A stretch of 64,000 nucleotides of DNA from Macrostomum hystrix (Eukaryota; Platyhelminthes; Macrostomidae), in contig CATNEN010000003.1 in assembly GCA_950097015.1 (NCBI GenBank), positions 7,606,001 through 7,670,000 of the forward strand. Direction: 5' to 3'. Below the pieces are notes generated by a model. The model did not search any database. It worked only from the letters and a program-made list of their open reading frames with translations, and was not told the DNA's origin. Numbering within the stretch: position 1 is the first letter of the stretch; every line of letters begins with the position of its first letter. This document shows positions 22,556-33,132 of the stretch, piece after piece. The translations under genes were made by a program, and so were the position numbers.

Positions 22556-24333
22556 ATGATTGGATTGAAACTTGACATTGTTGCTATCACGTGTGTGTTG
22601 TGTGCTCTGTGCATGAGCGATGCGGTGGTTGGTAAGTTTGTCCGGTGTTCGAAAGATACGATACCTGTTAGACAGATACGAGACATGTTAGACAGATACG
22701 ATGCCTGTTATACAGATACGATACCTGTTAGACAGATACGAGACCTAGCTGTTAGACAGATACGATGCCTGTTATACAGATACGATACCTGTTAGACAGA
22801 TACGAGACCTAGCTGTTAGACAGATACGATGCCTGTTATACAGATACGATACCTGTTAGACAGATACGAGACCTAGCTGTTAGACAGATACGATGCCTGT
22901 TATACAGATACGATACCTGTTAGACAGATACGAGACCTAGCTGTTAGACAGATACGATGCCTGTTATACAGATACGATACCTGTTAGACAGATACGAGAC
23001 CTAGCTGTTAGACAGATACGATGCCTGTTATACAGATACGATACCTGTTAGACAGATACGAGACCTAGCTGTTAGACAGATACGATGCCTGTTATACAGA
23101 TACGATACCTGTTAGACAGATACGAGACCTAGCTGTTAGACAGATACGATGCCTGTTATACAGATACGATACCTGTTAGACAGATACGAGACCTAGCTGT
23201 TAGACAGATACGATGCCTGTTATACAGATACGATACCTGTTAGACAGATACGAGACCTAGCTGTTAGACAGATACGATGCCTGTTATACAGATACGATAC
23301 TTGTTAGACAGATACGAGACCTAGCTGTTAGACAGATACGATGCCTGTTAGACAGATACGATGCCTGTTAGACAGATACGATACCTGTTAGACAGGAACG
23401 ATACCTGTTAGACAGATACGATACCTGTTAGACAGATACGATACCTGTTAGACAGATACGATACCTGTTAGACAGATACGATACCTGTTAGACAGATACG
23501 ATACCTGTTAGATACATACGATACCTGTTAGACAGATACGATACCTGTTAGAAAGAGACGGTTCCTGTTAGATAAATACGGTACCTGTTAGACAGATACG
23601 ATACCTGTTAGACAGATACGATACCTGTTAGACAGATACGATACCTGTTAGACAGATACGATACCTGTTAGGCAGGAACGATACCCGTTAGACAGATACG
23701 ATACCTGTTAGACAGATACGATACCTGTTAGACAGATACGATACCTGTTAGACAGATACGATACCTGTTAGACAGATACGATACCTGTTAGACAGATACG
23801 ATACCTGTTAGACAGATACGATACCTGTTAGACAGATACGATACCTGTTAGACAGATACGATACCTGTTAGACAGATACGATACCTGTTAGATAGATACG
23901 ATACCTGTTAGATGCATACGATACCTGTTAAAAAGAGACGGTTCCTGTTAGATAAATACGGTACCTGTTAGACAGAGTCAACACCTATTGGATCTAGACA
24001 GATCCGATATATTTTACATGTGTCTTGTGTGAGCCATTAAATTCGAAATTAATTGCAGACATCGTCAAGAATTTCGTCCTTGTTAACTCTGCGCCAACAT
24101 TCGCGTCGACACCAAATAGTGTCCCAATGGTTGGCTGGCCTAGAAAAGTGCGCTGTGAAACTGAGTGCGGAATGAAGTGCGGAAGCGATCTGGAATGCGA
24201 ATACATTGCTTTTCTACCAACCAATTCCAGCTGTTGGCTCTTCAGACTGAATAAAGTTCCCGAGGAATTTAATCCATACTTCTCCGCGCCTCAAAGTGGA
24301 ATCAAATTTTTGCAGGTAACTAAACGGCAGTGA
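22556..24333 (+). CDS. Secreted PAN-only protein (lectin-family relative lacking the lectin domain)
   Basis: Exon 1 (22556-22631) is exactly 76 nt, as in copies A-D, and encodes a signal peptide beginning MIGLKLDIVAITCVLCALC, ending in phase 1 at GTAAGT. Exon 2 (24059-24333) follows AATTGCAG in the matching phase and reads DIVKNFVLVNSAPTF, then CETECGMKCGSDLEC and SSCWLFRL, before TGA. It corresponds to the PAN exon of the lectin genes, with extra cysteines. The 116-residue product would be a secreted PAN-like module without lectin exons. The 1427-bp intron is nearly all tandem repeat. An AATAAA lies 152 bp past the stop. An alternative is that a lectin exon is hidden or lost in the array, but phase and lengths fit the two-exon model. 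Confidence 0.65.
22650..23985. repeat. Minisatellite, 20-bp unit with 64-bp higher-order repeat
   Basis: The basic unit is CTGTTAGACAGATACGATAC. From about 22730 to 23340 it is organised as a 64-bp higher-order unit (three monomers plus AGCT inserted at CCTAGCTG). After that it is plain monomers with two short degenerate patches (near 23500-23590 and 23890-23970) that resemble each other. It fills the intron of the PAN-only gene. Confidence 0.93.
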
Positions 24334-24484
24334 TTTTTCATCGGATCCAAGCTGAAAGTTGTCGAGGTTTTTACAAATTTAACTGTCAAATATTTTTCTA
24401 CATTCTTCTATCAATATTCTTCTGATTTATAGCTAAAGAAACACAAATTTATCTTACACTATTACTATCTCTGTTAAGTTATCA

Positions 24485-24490
24485 AATAAA
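24485..24490 (+). terminator. Polyadenylation signal AATAAA
   Basis: Canonical hexamer 152 bp downstream of the stop of the PAN-only gene. It is the first AATAAA that fits, apart from an unlikely one within the coding exon. Confidence 0.5.
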
Positions 24491-24798
24491 ACGTTGCCTT
24501 TTTCGTCCTGTGCCTTGTTTTTGAATATTTTCTTTACTTTTATGACTTTAAGATCCAAAAAATTTGCATCTAAACATTCAAATAAACCGAGTTAATATTA
24601 CCGGAACTTTTTTTGTTTCATTATTTTTTACACTGCAGTTACATCTACTTCAACATGAGTCGGAACTTTAAGAGTTGTCACAAAAATCTGAGAATATTGT
24701 GTACGCAGTTTTATCTAGGTCAGGTTTTTTAAAACATACATTTACATTTACGTAAAGCAATTCTTCTGTTTATTAATTGAACTGCGGTGAACTGACAG

Positions 24799-25102
24799 CC
24801 AATCAGAATAAATGAAGGAGACGATAGATTCTTCTAAAAAATTGGGGGTTTGAAATTGGTCGCTGAGGGCCCAAGAAGGCTTGACAGGGTGTGATGTGGG
24901 TTAGGGGGTAAGAAATTCTAGCCAAGAACGCTTATTTTTATTTTCACTCGCATAAACCCCACAGCCAATCAAATTCATTAGAGGAGCATAGTCTCTTTGT
25001 GATTTTTTCTAACCCCCAAACCTCCTCAAGGGCAGACCAATCAAAATTGATGCATAATGTTCTACATAAAATTATTTGACCAACTGAGAGGTTTTATAAA
25101 AA
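24799..25102 (+). promoter_or_regulatory. Candidate promoter of the VWA gene: three CCAAT boxes and a TATA box
   Basis: CCAATCA occurs at 24799, 24965 and 25037, and TATAAAAA at 25095-25102, 124 bp before the start codon. Spacing suits an NF-Y/TATA core promoter with a 5' leader of roughly 95 nt. No direct start-site evidence is available. Confidence 0.5.
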
Positions 25103-25225
25103 CACACTGCAAGGTCTCTGAAAAGACGAGAGAACTACTAAGGCTTGTAAAGAAAACGGCGACCAAATTAGTTTAGGCAAAATCTGATTGAGTGATAAGT
25201 CAGCGGCAGCATAGACAGCCAAGAA

Positions 25226-28200
25226 ATGTGGCAAATCATTTGTCTAGCCCTAGGTCTAACTAGCCTAGCAAGCGGTTTCGATGTATCTGGCCCTGCGCTC
25301 TACGATGACGTGGCTGCGAAGTACATGCCGCTAGAAAAGTGGCTAAACGAAGGCGACAGGCGAGCGTGTTTGTCAGACGCCCGCGCCGATCTATTGTTCG
25401 CTGTCGACGGCTCCGAATCTGTTAGCCTGATCGACTTTCATCTGGTAGTCAAGAGCGTTCTCATTGACACAATCAGCCGATTGGAAATCGGTGAGAATTT
25501 CATTCAGGCCGGCGTACTGGTGTTTAGTTCTCAGGTTGCCCAGACTATTCCCATTGGAAAGTATGCAAATAAATTGGAGCTACTGCGAGCCGTCTCTCTG
25601 CTCTCCTACGATGGCGGCTACACATCGATCGACTCGGCTGTTGAAGGCTGCATCGCTGAGCTGAGCAGACGGCAGGCGGATTTAGCTGTCAGCAACAAAA
25701 ACACCAATGGCACGGGAAGCGGTGAGCGGAAGCGCATCGTTGTCTTCGTGACAGACGGTCGTCACACTGGCGGCTTCAGCGTCTACATGCACGACCTGTT
25801 GGCACAGCTGCATCGACGCGTGACGGCTGTCATCTCTTTGGGTCTGCAGAACTCAGACGAGACAATGCTGAAAGAGTTGGCCAGCGATTCTGGTCAAGTC
25901 TTCGGCCCAACTGCCTATCCGGATTATCAGACAGCTCTGTACAGCCTGCTCAACATGCGCTGCTCGGCTACTTGCTACAAATATGAGCAGCAGGAGACTG
26001 GCGCCAACAAAGTCATCGCCACCTTGGTGCAGTATGTCAACTATCTCATTAGCAACTTCGCCTCGTACCGCAAGCAGCAGATGTCTCTAGTGGAGTACAC
26101 TCGCACTGTCAACCAGTCTGTTGTTAGCCTGGAAGTCGACATCGACCGGAACTGCAACATCGAGGACAATGGTCTGCTCCGACGCATCATCACCCTGCAG
26201 GACAGCATCCGCACTGAGACCAACGGCACCGGCTTCTCTGGCTCCACCATCGACGCCTACGCCAGCGAGATGATACGCCGTGTTGGCGAGCTGCAGAAGA
26301 CCACATTCAATCAGGTTCAGTCGCTGGCCACGGAGAAGACCAAACTTTCCGGCCTGGAACTTCAGGAGGAACGTCTAAAGGCAGACTTTCAGGTACGTTG
26401 ATGGGGTCAAATGGTGACTTATTTGCAAGATTTATTATTTAACATACTCGCAGGTGATTCTCAGCTAGCAAGCATACAGAGGACACGTAGGACAAAAATA
26501 GTATTCTAAGACGAAATCCCATATTTAAAAATCGTAGATTCTTTGAAACTCCCAGATTCTTGAAAGGTTCTTCAATACAATAAGTCAGAATCCCATAGTT
26601 AATTCCATAACCTTAGTTACCACCGCTATAATCATAAAACTTTAACCTTCCGCAGACCCGACTGAGCAGCAAAATGTCGGTGCGCAAAGCCCAAGAGGAG
26701 AGCCTCGCTGCCCTGGAGGCCCGCATCGAGACCTACCGCAACGAGATTCTCAGCGTCACCGAGTCGATTTACCGCTTCACAAACGTAACCACCGAGCTCA
26801 GCAGCCGCCTGACTCGTCAGGAAGCCATCTACATCAGCAGGCAGAACCAGCTGAACAGTTTGAATGAGCAGAGCGCTATGCTCAGCTCCGTACTTCGCGG
26901 CGGCAGTAAACACCTGGTCGAGATCTCCAACAAGCTGGCCCAGTGCGAGTCGCATATGCGCTACGGCAGCACGGTTCTGTTCGCCATTCGCTGCGGCTCC
27001 GGTGCAAAATTCGAGTCACTGTTCAGCAGAAATGACACCAGCTTTAGCCAGGCTTCAGCCTTTGAAGGCCTAGACTCGCGCCATGCGGACACCTCCGTGT
27101 TCAAGAGCACCTTCATGCGCCGAATCCACTCCGTTGGCTATTTTGGCAGTGTCACCTGGCAGTTCTTGGACGCCAATCAAACCCAGATCGGATACCTGAC
27201 AATGGACACTAGCCGGTCAGAGCTCAGCAGCCTGTTTGCTCGCTCCCGCGTTGTTGAAAGCTTTCCCTGGGTGGCTTCGTACGTGAACTCCATATACAGT
27301 GCCAACCTGGACCAGTTCCGGCTGCATGCGGGCTCCGAGTTCCAGTTGTTTTATGGCACCCTCGAGCGATACCAGATCACTGGCAGCTGCTCGGATCTGA
27401 TCGGCGTCTTCCTAGTCCTCGGCGCTCCTCACCGCTGCTACCCGGAAGCCACAGCCTTTCCCCAGGTGTACGTGTCTACTTCGCCATTCGGCGGCGCTTT
27501 GTCTCACCCGGTCTCCGAGCTACGTCTGGCCACCAACCGACTGCCCGACGATCGACCCAAGCCAACTGACAGCATCACCGCCGACGAGCAGCTCAGTGAG
27601 GTGCTGCTCTTCGCCAAGGCCGGAGCCGGCTATCTGCACTCGCTGCTGCTCACGAGCCGATTCACTCCGGCCGCCATGCTTGCCGATGTTGACGATCTCA
27701 GCCAGCTGGCCAGACACTACAAGAGCTCGCTGCTGTCTGGCTTGAATCTGGACAGCTACCGGGCTATCAAGCTGGAACTGTTCGATGCCAAAGGTCGAGT
27801 TCTGGCCGCTCTACGCTTTAAAGGGCCGTTTTCTAGTAACATTGGTAATGCCAGCGACGGATCCGAATTTGTTCCAATGGGATGGGAGTGGTTCCAGGTA
27901 AGAATCAAACGGTCAATCTTCCGAAATTCTGTCTTAGCAGTTAAAAGCTATTTTTCCTCCTGACATACCCCACTGCCTATTCACGATGGCTCCCAATCCA
28001 AGTGACCGATTCTCGTAAAAGTCCACCATATGGATCGAAATTTTCCGATCTAAAATTTATTAGATCCTCAGTCCCAGATCATCTTCATCTGTTTTAACCT
28101 CAATCCAACAGGCCAAATACGTGGACACCGCTGAGCCGTTTGATGTCGCCCAGTTGCGCAATGCCAGCTTCGAGTTTTACAACGGCGTGGAATTCTTTGC

Positions 28201-28429
28201 CATCGGCCAGCAGCTGGCTGAAACTGACTGCAGCCGGAGGCACTATTTCTTGACCCTGATTGACGGCGCCAGCCCGTGCCAGTGCTTCGCCAAGGCTGGT
28301 CTGCCACCGGCCATCTACTTTGCTAACGAGCTTCGTTCGACCAACTGCAACAAACTGGCAGCTGCCGACAGTCTTCGTCTCACTGGCGAGCTGCTGCGTC
28401 CTCAGCGGACCCTTGCCGCACCGGCCTAA
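25226..28429 (+). CDS. Secreted von Willebrand factor A domain protein with coiled coil and novel C-terminal region
   Basis: Three exons (25226-26392, 26656-27897, 28112-28429), all phase 0, join to 908 residues. Residues 1-17 form a signal peptide (MWQIICLALGLTSLASG). Residues about 53-245 are a VWA domain with a complete metal-binding MIDAS: DGSES at 61-65, Thr133 and Asp177 in VFVTDG. A Cys pair (CSATC) follows, then about 250 residues rich in Glu, Gln, Arg and Leu that look coiled-coil and span the first splice site. The last 400 residues (for example GYFGSVTWQFLDANQTQIG, CSDLIGVFLVLGAPHRC) match no domain I know. N-glycosylation sequons are present. Such proteins usually act in extracellular matrix or adhesion through cation-dependent binding. 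Here the partner is unknown. Codon use is more GC-rich than the flanks. Confidence 0.82.
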
Positions 28430-28494
28430 TTCAAACTTTAGTTTCTTTCGCTGATCTGTTTGATTTTTCTATAAACTCTTACTAGAAGATTAGG

Positions 28495-28740
28495 AGATTC
28501 TTAGAAACTCTTCGGTTCTTAGAAATTCTACGAATCTTAAAAACTCTGCGGTTCTTAGAAACTCTACGGTTCTTAGAAACTCTACGGTTCTTAGAAACTC
28601 TACGGTTCTTAGAAACTCTACGGTTCTTAGAAACTCTACGGTTCTTAGAAACTCTACGGTTCTTAGAAACTCTACGGTTCTTAGAAACTCTACGGTTCTT
28701 AGAAAATCTTTCTTAGAAACTCTACGGTTCTTAGAAACTC
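28495..28740. repeat. Minisatellite, 18-bp unit, about 13 copies
   Basis: The unit is TTCTTAGAAACTCTACGG, just past the VWA gene stop codon, possibly inside its 3' untranslated region. Confidence 0.9.
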
Positions 28741-28968
28741 CAAGATTTTTTGAAACTCGAAACTTTATTTCTAAAAATAAGAAAACGAAATAAAAAACGT
28801 TTCTTTTTTGTTAGACCAATGCTTATAATCTTGAAACTATAAAACCGTCTTATCGTTTTCATTGTGTTCTGCCAAATCTTGTCATGCAAGTAGCAGCGAA
28901 GCATATTTTTACTTACCATAAATAGTTCAAGTTTACGATTCTTAGAAATATAAAAATTAAAAGCATAA

Positions 28969-29668
28969 GTGGAATGGCAGCAAGATCAGCATCTAGAATC
29001 GCAGGAAAATCAGCATCTAGAATCACAGGAAAATCAGCATCTAGAATCGCAGCAAGATCAGCATCTAGAATCGCAGCAAAATGAGCATCTAGAATCGCAG
29101 CAAGATCTGCATCTAGAATCGCAGCAAGATCTGCGTCTAGAATCGCAGAAAGATCAGCATCTAGAATCGCAGCAAGATCAGCATCTAGAATCGCAGCAAG
29201 ATCAGCATCTAGAATCGCAGCAAGATCTGCATCTAGAATCGCAGCAAGATCTGCATCTAGAATCGCAGCAAGATCAGCATCTAGAATCGCAGCAAGGTCA
29301 GCATCTAGAATCGCAGCAAGATCAGCATCTAGAATCGCAGCAAGATCAGAATCTAGAATCGCAGCAAGATCAGCATCTAGAATCGCAGCAAGATCAGCAT
29401 CTAGAATCGCAGCAAGATCAGCATCTAGAATCGCAGCAAGATCTGCATCTAGAATCGCAGCAAGGTCAGCATCTAGAATCGCAGCAAGATCAGAATCTAG
29501 AATCGCAGCAAGATCAGCATCTAGAATCGCAGCAAGATCAGCATCTAGAATCGCAGCAAGATCTGCATCTAGAATCGCAGCAAGGTCAGCATCTAGAATC
29601 GCAGCAAGGTCAGCATCTAGAATCGCAGCAAGATCAGCATCTAGAATCGCAGCAAGATCTGCATCTAA
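28969..29668. repeat. Minisatellite, 24-bp unit, about 29 copies
   Basis: The unit contains GCATCTAGAATCGCAGCAAG. Because 24 is a multiple of three, long frames stay open on both strands (HLESQQDQ on plus, DADLAAIL on minus). I regard both as artefacts: there is no signal peptide, splice context or codon constraint. Confidence 0.93.
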
Positions 29669-29759
29669 AGTAACATGTAAAACAAGAATGAAGACAAGTC
29701 TATACCAGCTTAGGCAAATTAGCAGCAAACAATGATCTTTTTCTGCATCAATAAACATG

Positions 29760-30220
29760 TGTAATTTGCAAAGTTTTTGTATTCATTAAAATAGAGACAA
29801 TGAACAGAGCAATAAGAAAATTATAACATTCAAGCGTTTATCAATTTGATTATGAGGTTTAGTGAGTTCCAGTGTGTGTGCGTATATACGAGTATGTGAT
29901 TTTAAAATCACATTTGATGGATTTCATCATTTGAGCACAATTGTACGATCTCAAGAATAAATTGTACAGTGTCGTGTACTTACTAATAACTTTTGTGTAA
30001 TTGTGGCAATATTTAAAGTTTGATATGAGACTACATATCGAAGCTTTATGTAATTATACAATCTCTAGAAGTTATTAGAAAGTGTTATATTAAAATAAGC
30101 TAATTTAGATATAATTAAAGTGGCTAGTAAAAGAAATACAAAAAACTGACTAGTTTAAAGGCTAGGTAAAAGATTATCCAACAATTATTTAAAAAATTAT
30201 TAATGCATGCAATTTCAGCG
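29760..30220. other. AT-rich spacer without features
   Basis: I see no open frame, repeat or RNA-like structure of note here. Confidence 0.5.
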
Positions 30221-30221
30221 G

Positions 30222-30725
30222 AATGGGATCAGGGATATGGTATGTCAGCTGGGAGGAATGCGACATGGGATCAGGGATATGGTATGTCAGCTGGGAGGAA
30301 TGCGACATGGGATCTGGGATATGGTATGTCAGCTGGGTAGAATGCGAGATGGGATCTGGGATCTGGTATGTAAGCTGGGTAGAATGTAATATTGGATCTG
30401 GTATGTCAGCTGGGTAGAATGCGAGATGGGATCTGGGATCTGGTATGTCAGCTGGGTAGAATGCGAGATGGGATCTAGGATCTGGTATGTCAGCTGGGTA
30501 GAATGTCATATGGGATCTGGTACGTAAGCTGGGTAGAATGTAATATTGGATCTGGTATGTCAGCTGGGTAGAATGCGACATGGGATCTGGGATATGGTAT
30601 GTCAGCTGGGTAGAATGCCAGATGGGATCTGGGATCTGGTATGTCAGCTGGGTAGAATGCGAGATGGGATCTGGGATCTGGTATGTCAGCTGGGTAGAAT
30701 GGGTAGAGATGGGATCTGGGATCAA
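30222..30725. repeat. Minisatellite, 42-bp unit, about 12 copies
   Basis: The unit contains GATCTGGTATGTCAGCTGGG and TAGAATGCGAG. 42 is a multiple of three, which explains the open frames on both strands. Confidence 0.9.
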
Positions 30726-31287
30726 AGGTTGGCAGTTATGGAGTTCGAGATTGGTCCTGAAACTAAGATTGCAGATTTTCAGGCGGAAAACATGAATTAA
30801 CAGGGCCATTGTTATCATTATCGTTAGAAAAATTAACTGTGCGTGGATAGAGATTAACAGTATTTAAGAACGAATTAAATAAGTTAGACAGCAGATAAGA
30901 ATACAGATATTACAAGAAAGCTCGGTCTAGAGTGCTCGTGTCGATTAATTCTACGCTCGTAGCAATCAAAAACTTAATTATTTCGATAATTTCGAAACAT
31001 ATGAAAAATAATAATCAGCTCGCATGGCACCATATAGATTTTGTTAGTCGAATAAAGGTAAAAACTGAACGAATTTCATCTAGGTAATGTCACAACCCTT
31101 CAAGTTAATAATAGTAAGTAGGTAATGACTTCCGTGTAGTATATTATCCAATAGATGAATATGGAGATTTTGATTTTCATCAGTACTTGTCTGTGATGGA
31201 TAGAGCTACCGAAGCAGGTAAATTATTTTGGGTTGTCATAGCGAAAAATGCCAGATAATTCTAAAAATATAGCTCAAATGATAGTCC
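30726..31287. other. AT-rich spacer without features
   Basis: No supported gene or repeat. The sequence separates two unrelated arrays. Confidence 0.45.
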
Positions 31288-32145
31288 CAGTCGATATCTA
31301 GAATCCCATCATAACATCGATATCTAGAATCCCATCTCAAATCGATATCTAGAATCCCATCATAACATCGATATCTAGAATCCCATCTCAAATCGATATC
31401 TAGAATCCCATCATAACATCGATATCTAGAATTCCATTTAAAATCGATATCTAGAATCCCATCATAAAATCGATATCTAGAATCCCATCTCAAATCGATA
31501 TCTAGAATCCCATCTCAAATCGATATCTAGAATCCCATCTCAAATCGATATCTAGAATCCCATCATAACATCGATATCTAGAATCCCATCATAAAATCGA
31601 TATCTAGAATCCCATCTCAAATCGATATCTAGAATCCCATCTCAAATCGATATCTAGAATCCCATCATAACATCGATATCTAGAATCCCATCATAACATC
31701 GATATCTAGAATCCCATCATAACATCGATATCTAGAATCCCATCATAACATCGATATCTAGAATCCCATCTCAAATCGATATCTAGAATCCCATCATAAC
31801 ATCGATATCTAGAATCCCATCATAACATCGATATCTAGAATCCCATCTCAAATAGATATCTAGAATCCCATCTCAAATCGATATCTAGAATCCCATCATA
31901 AAATCGATATCTAGAATCCCATCTCAAATCGATATCTAGAATCCCATCATAACATCGATATCTAGAATCCCATCTCAAATAGATATCTAGAATCCCATCA
32001 TAAAATCGATATCTAGAATCCCATCTCAAATCGATATCTAGAATCCCATCTCAAATCGATATCTAGAATCCCATTATAACATCGATATCTAGAATCCCAT
32101 CTCAAATCGATATCTAGAATCCCATCTCAAATCGATATCAAATCA
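31288..32145. repeat. Minisatellite, mixed 25/26-bp unit, about 34 copies
   Basis: Core ATCGATATCTAGAATCCCAT alternates between CATAAC and CTCAA spacers. Each unit carries the palindromes ATCGAT and GATATC. Confidence 0.93.
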
Positions 32146-32811
32146 AATCAAATCGATAATCCCATCTCAAATATTTTAAACTACTCTACAGTTACATACA
32201 TGATTAAATTTTATATATAGGCATGCGATTATTATGAATACAAAGATGTGTAATATTTGTCTTAACATGCATGCAAGTACTTTTCTTAAACTATAACTTG
32301 TGCGAATAAAAACCCCACACTGGAGATTTTCGGGACATATTGAGTGGATTATAATATTGTTATATATATATTATGTGGTTAAACATATTACAATTAGCAA
32401 AAGCACATAAAAATGTGTAAACAAACTAAAAAATCACGATTACAAACGGACAGCAATATTTAGCAACCATTTATATTAGTCAATTGATATAAGGGAAGGA
32501 TCAGGTGCTTAACATACTACTTGCATATTAGTAGCGTTACCATATTTTACAGCCTGTATAACTATTCTATTCGTGCTGCAAAATTATCTGTAAAATATGC
32601 GAATTTCAGTTTTTTAAGCATAATTTTTTTCATTAATAATAGTTTTCTAAAGCAGATAAAATTTGTTAATTCGGATTCCTGTTCTTAAATTTTGAGTATT
32701 TTTTTTCAATTTTCTTTTCCTAGAAATCATTTTACTAATACTCCAAGTAGTAACGGACGTATGTAAAAAACTATAAAGTTGGATTAACTATCGAAAGAAC
32801 CAAACAATTTT
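32146..32811. other. AT-rich spacer downstream of RIM
   Basis: Apart from the polyadenylation signal that follows, no feature is visible. It separates the 3' end of RIM from the 25/26-bp array. Confidence 0.45.
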
Positions 32812-32817
32812 TTTATT
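32812..32817 (-). terminator. Polyadenylation signal of RIM
   Basis: AATAAA on the minus strand, 109 bp past the RIM stop codon, is well placed for 3' end formation. Confidence 0.5.
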
Positions 32818-32925
32818 TTAGTGGAGACTCCCGCTAAATGGCAGCATTTTGTGGCATGTCTTTGGTAACAAATAAAACCAATCAATAAATTTATATCTAT
32901 AATAGAAGGTGGGGTTTAAGACGGA

Positions 32926-33132
32926 CTATCTGTGCCCGGTTGTTGCCTGCGAGCTGGCGTCAACAGACGAGGACGAGGAGCGCCTGTGGTGGTGGTGTAC
33001 AAGCGAGGAAGTCGGGTAAAGCTTGTACCAGCCGATGACGACGTTTGATAACTCCAGTTCGTCAAGCATGATCTGGCACACGCCCATAAATGCCTTGCGA
33101 TCAATGCGACCGTAGTCACCCCAGACTGTCAC
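32926..33132 (-). CDS. rim: RIM exon 18: end of C2B and C-terminus
   Basis: Reads VTVWGDYGRIDRKAFMGVC, LDELELSNVVIGWYKLYP, TSSLV, a His/Arg/Ser tail and a stop. It shares the short C-terminal extension after C2B with other RIMs. Confidence 0.93.
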   Translation of the reverse strand: MTVWGDYGRIDRKAFMGVCQIMLDELELSNVVIGWYKLYPTSSLVHHHHRRSSSSSVDASSQATTGHR

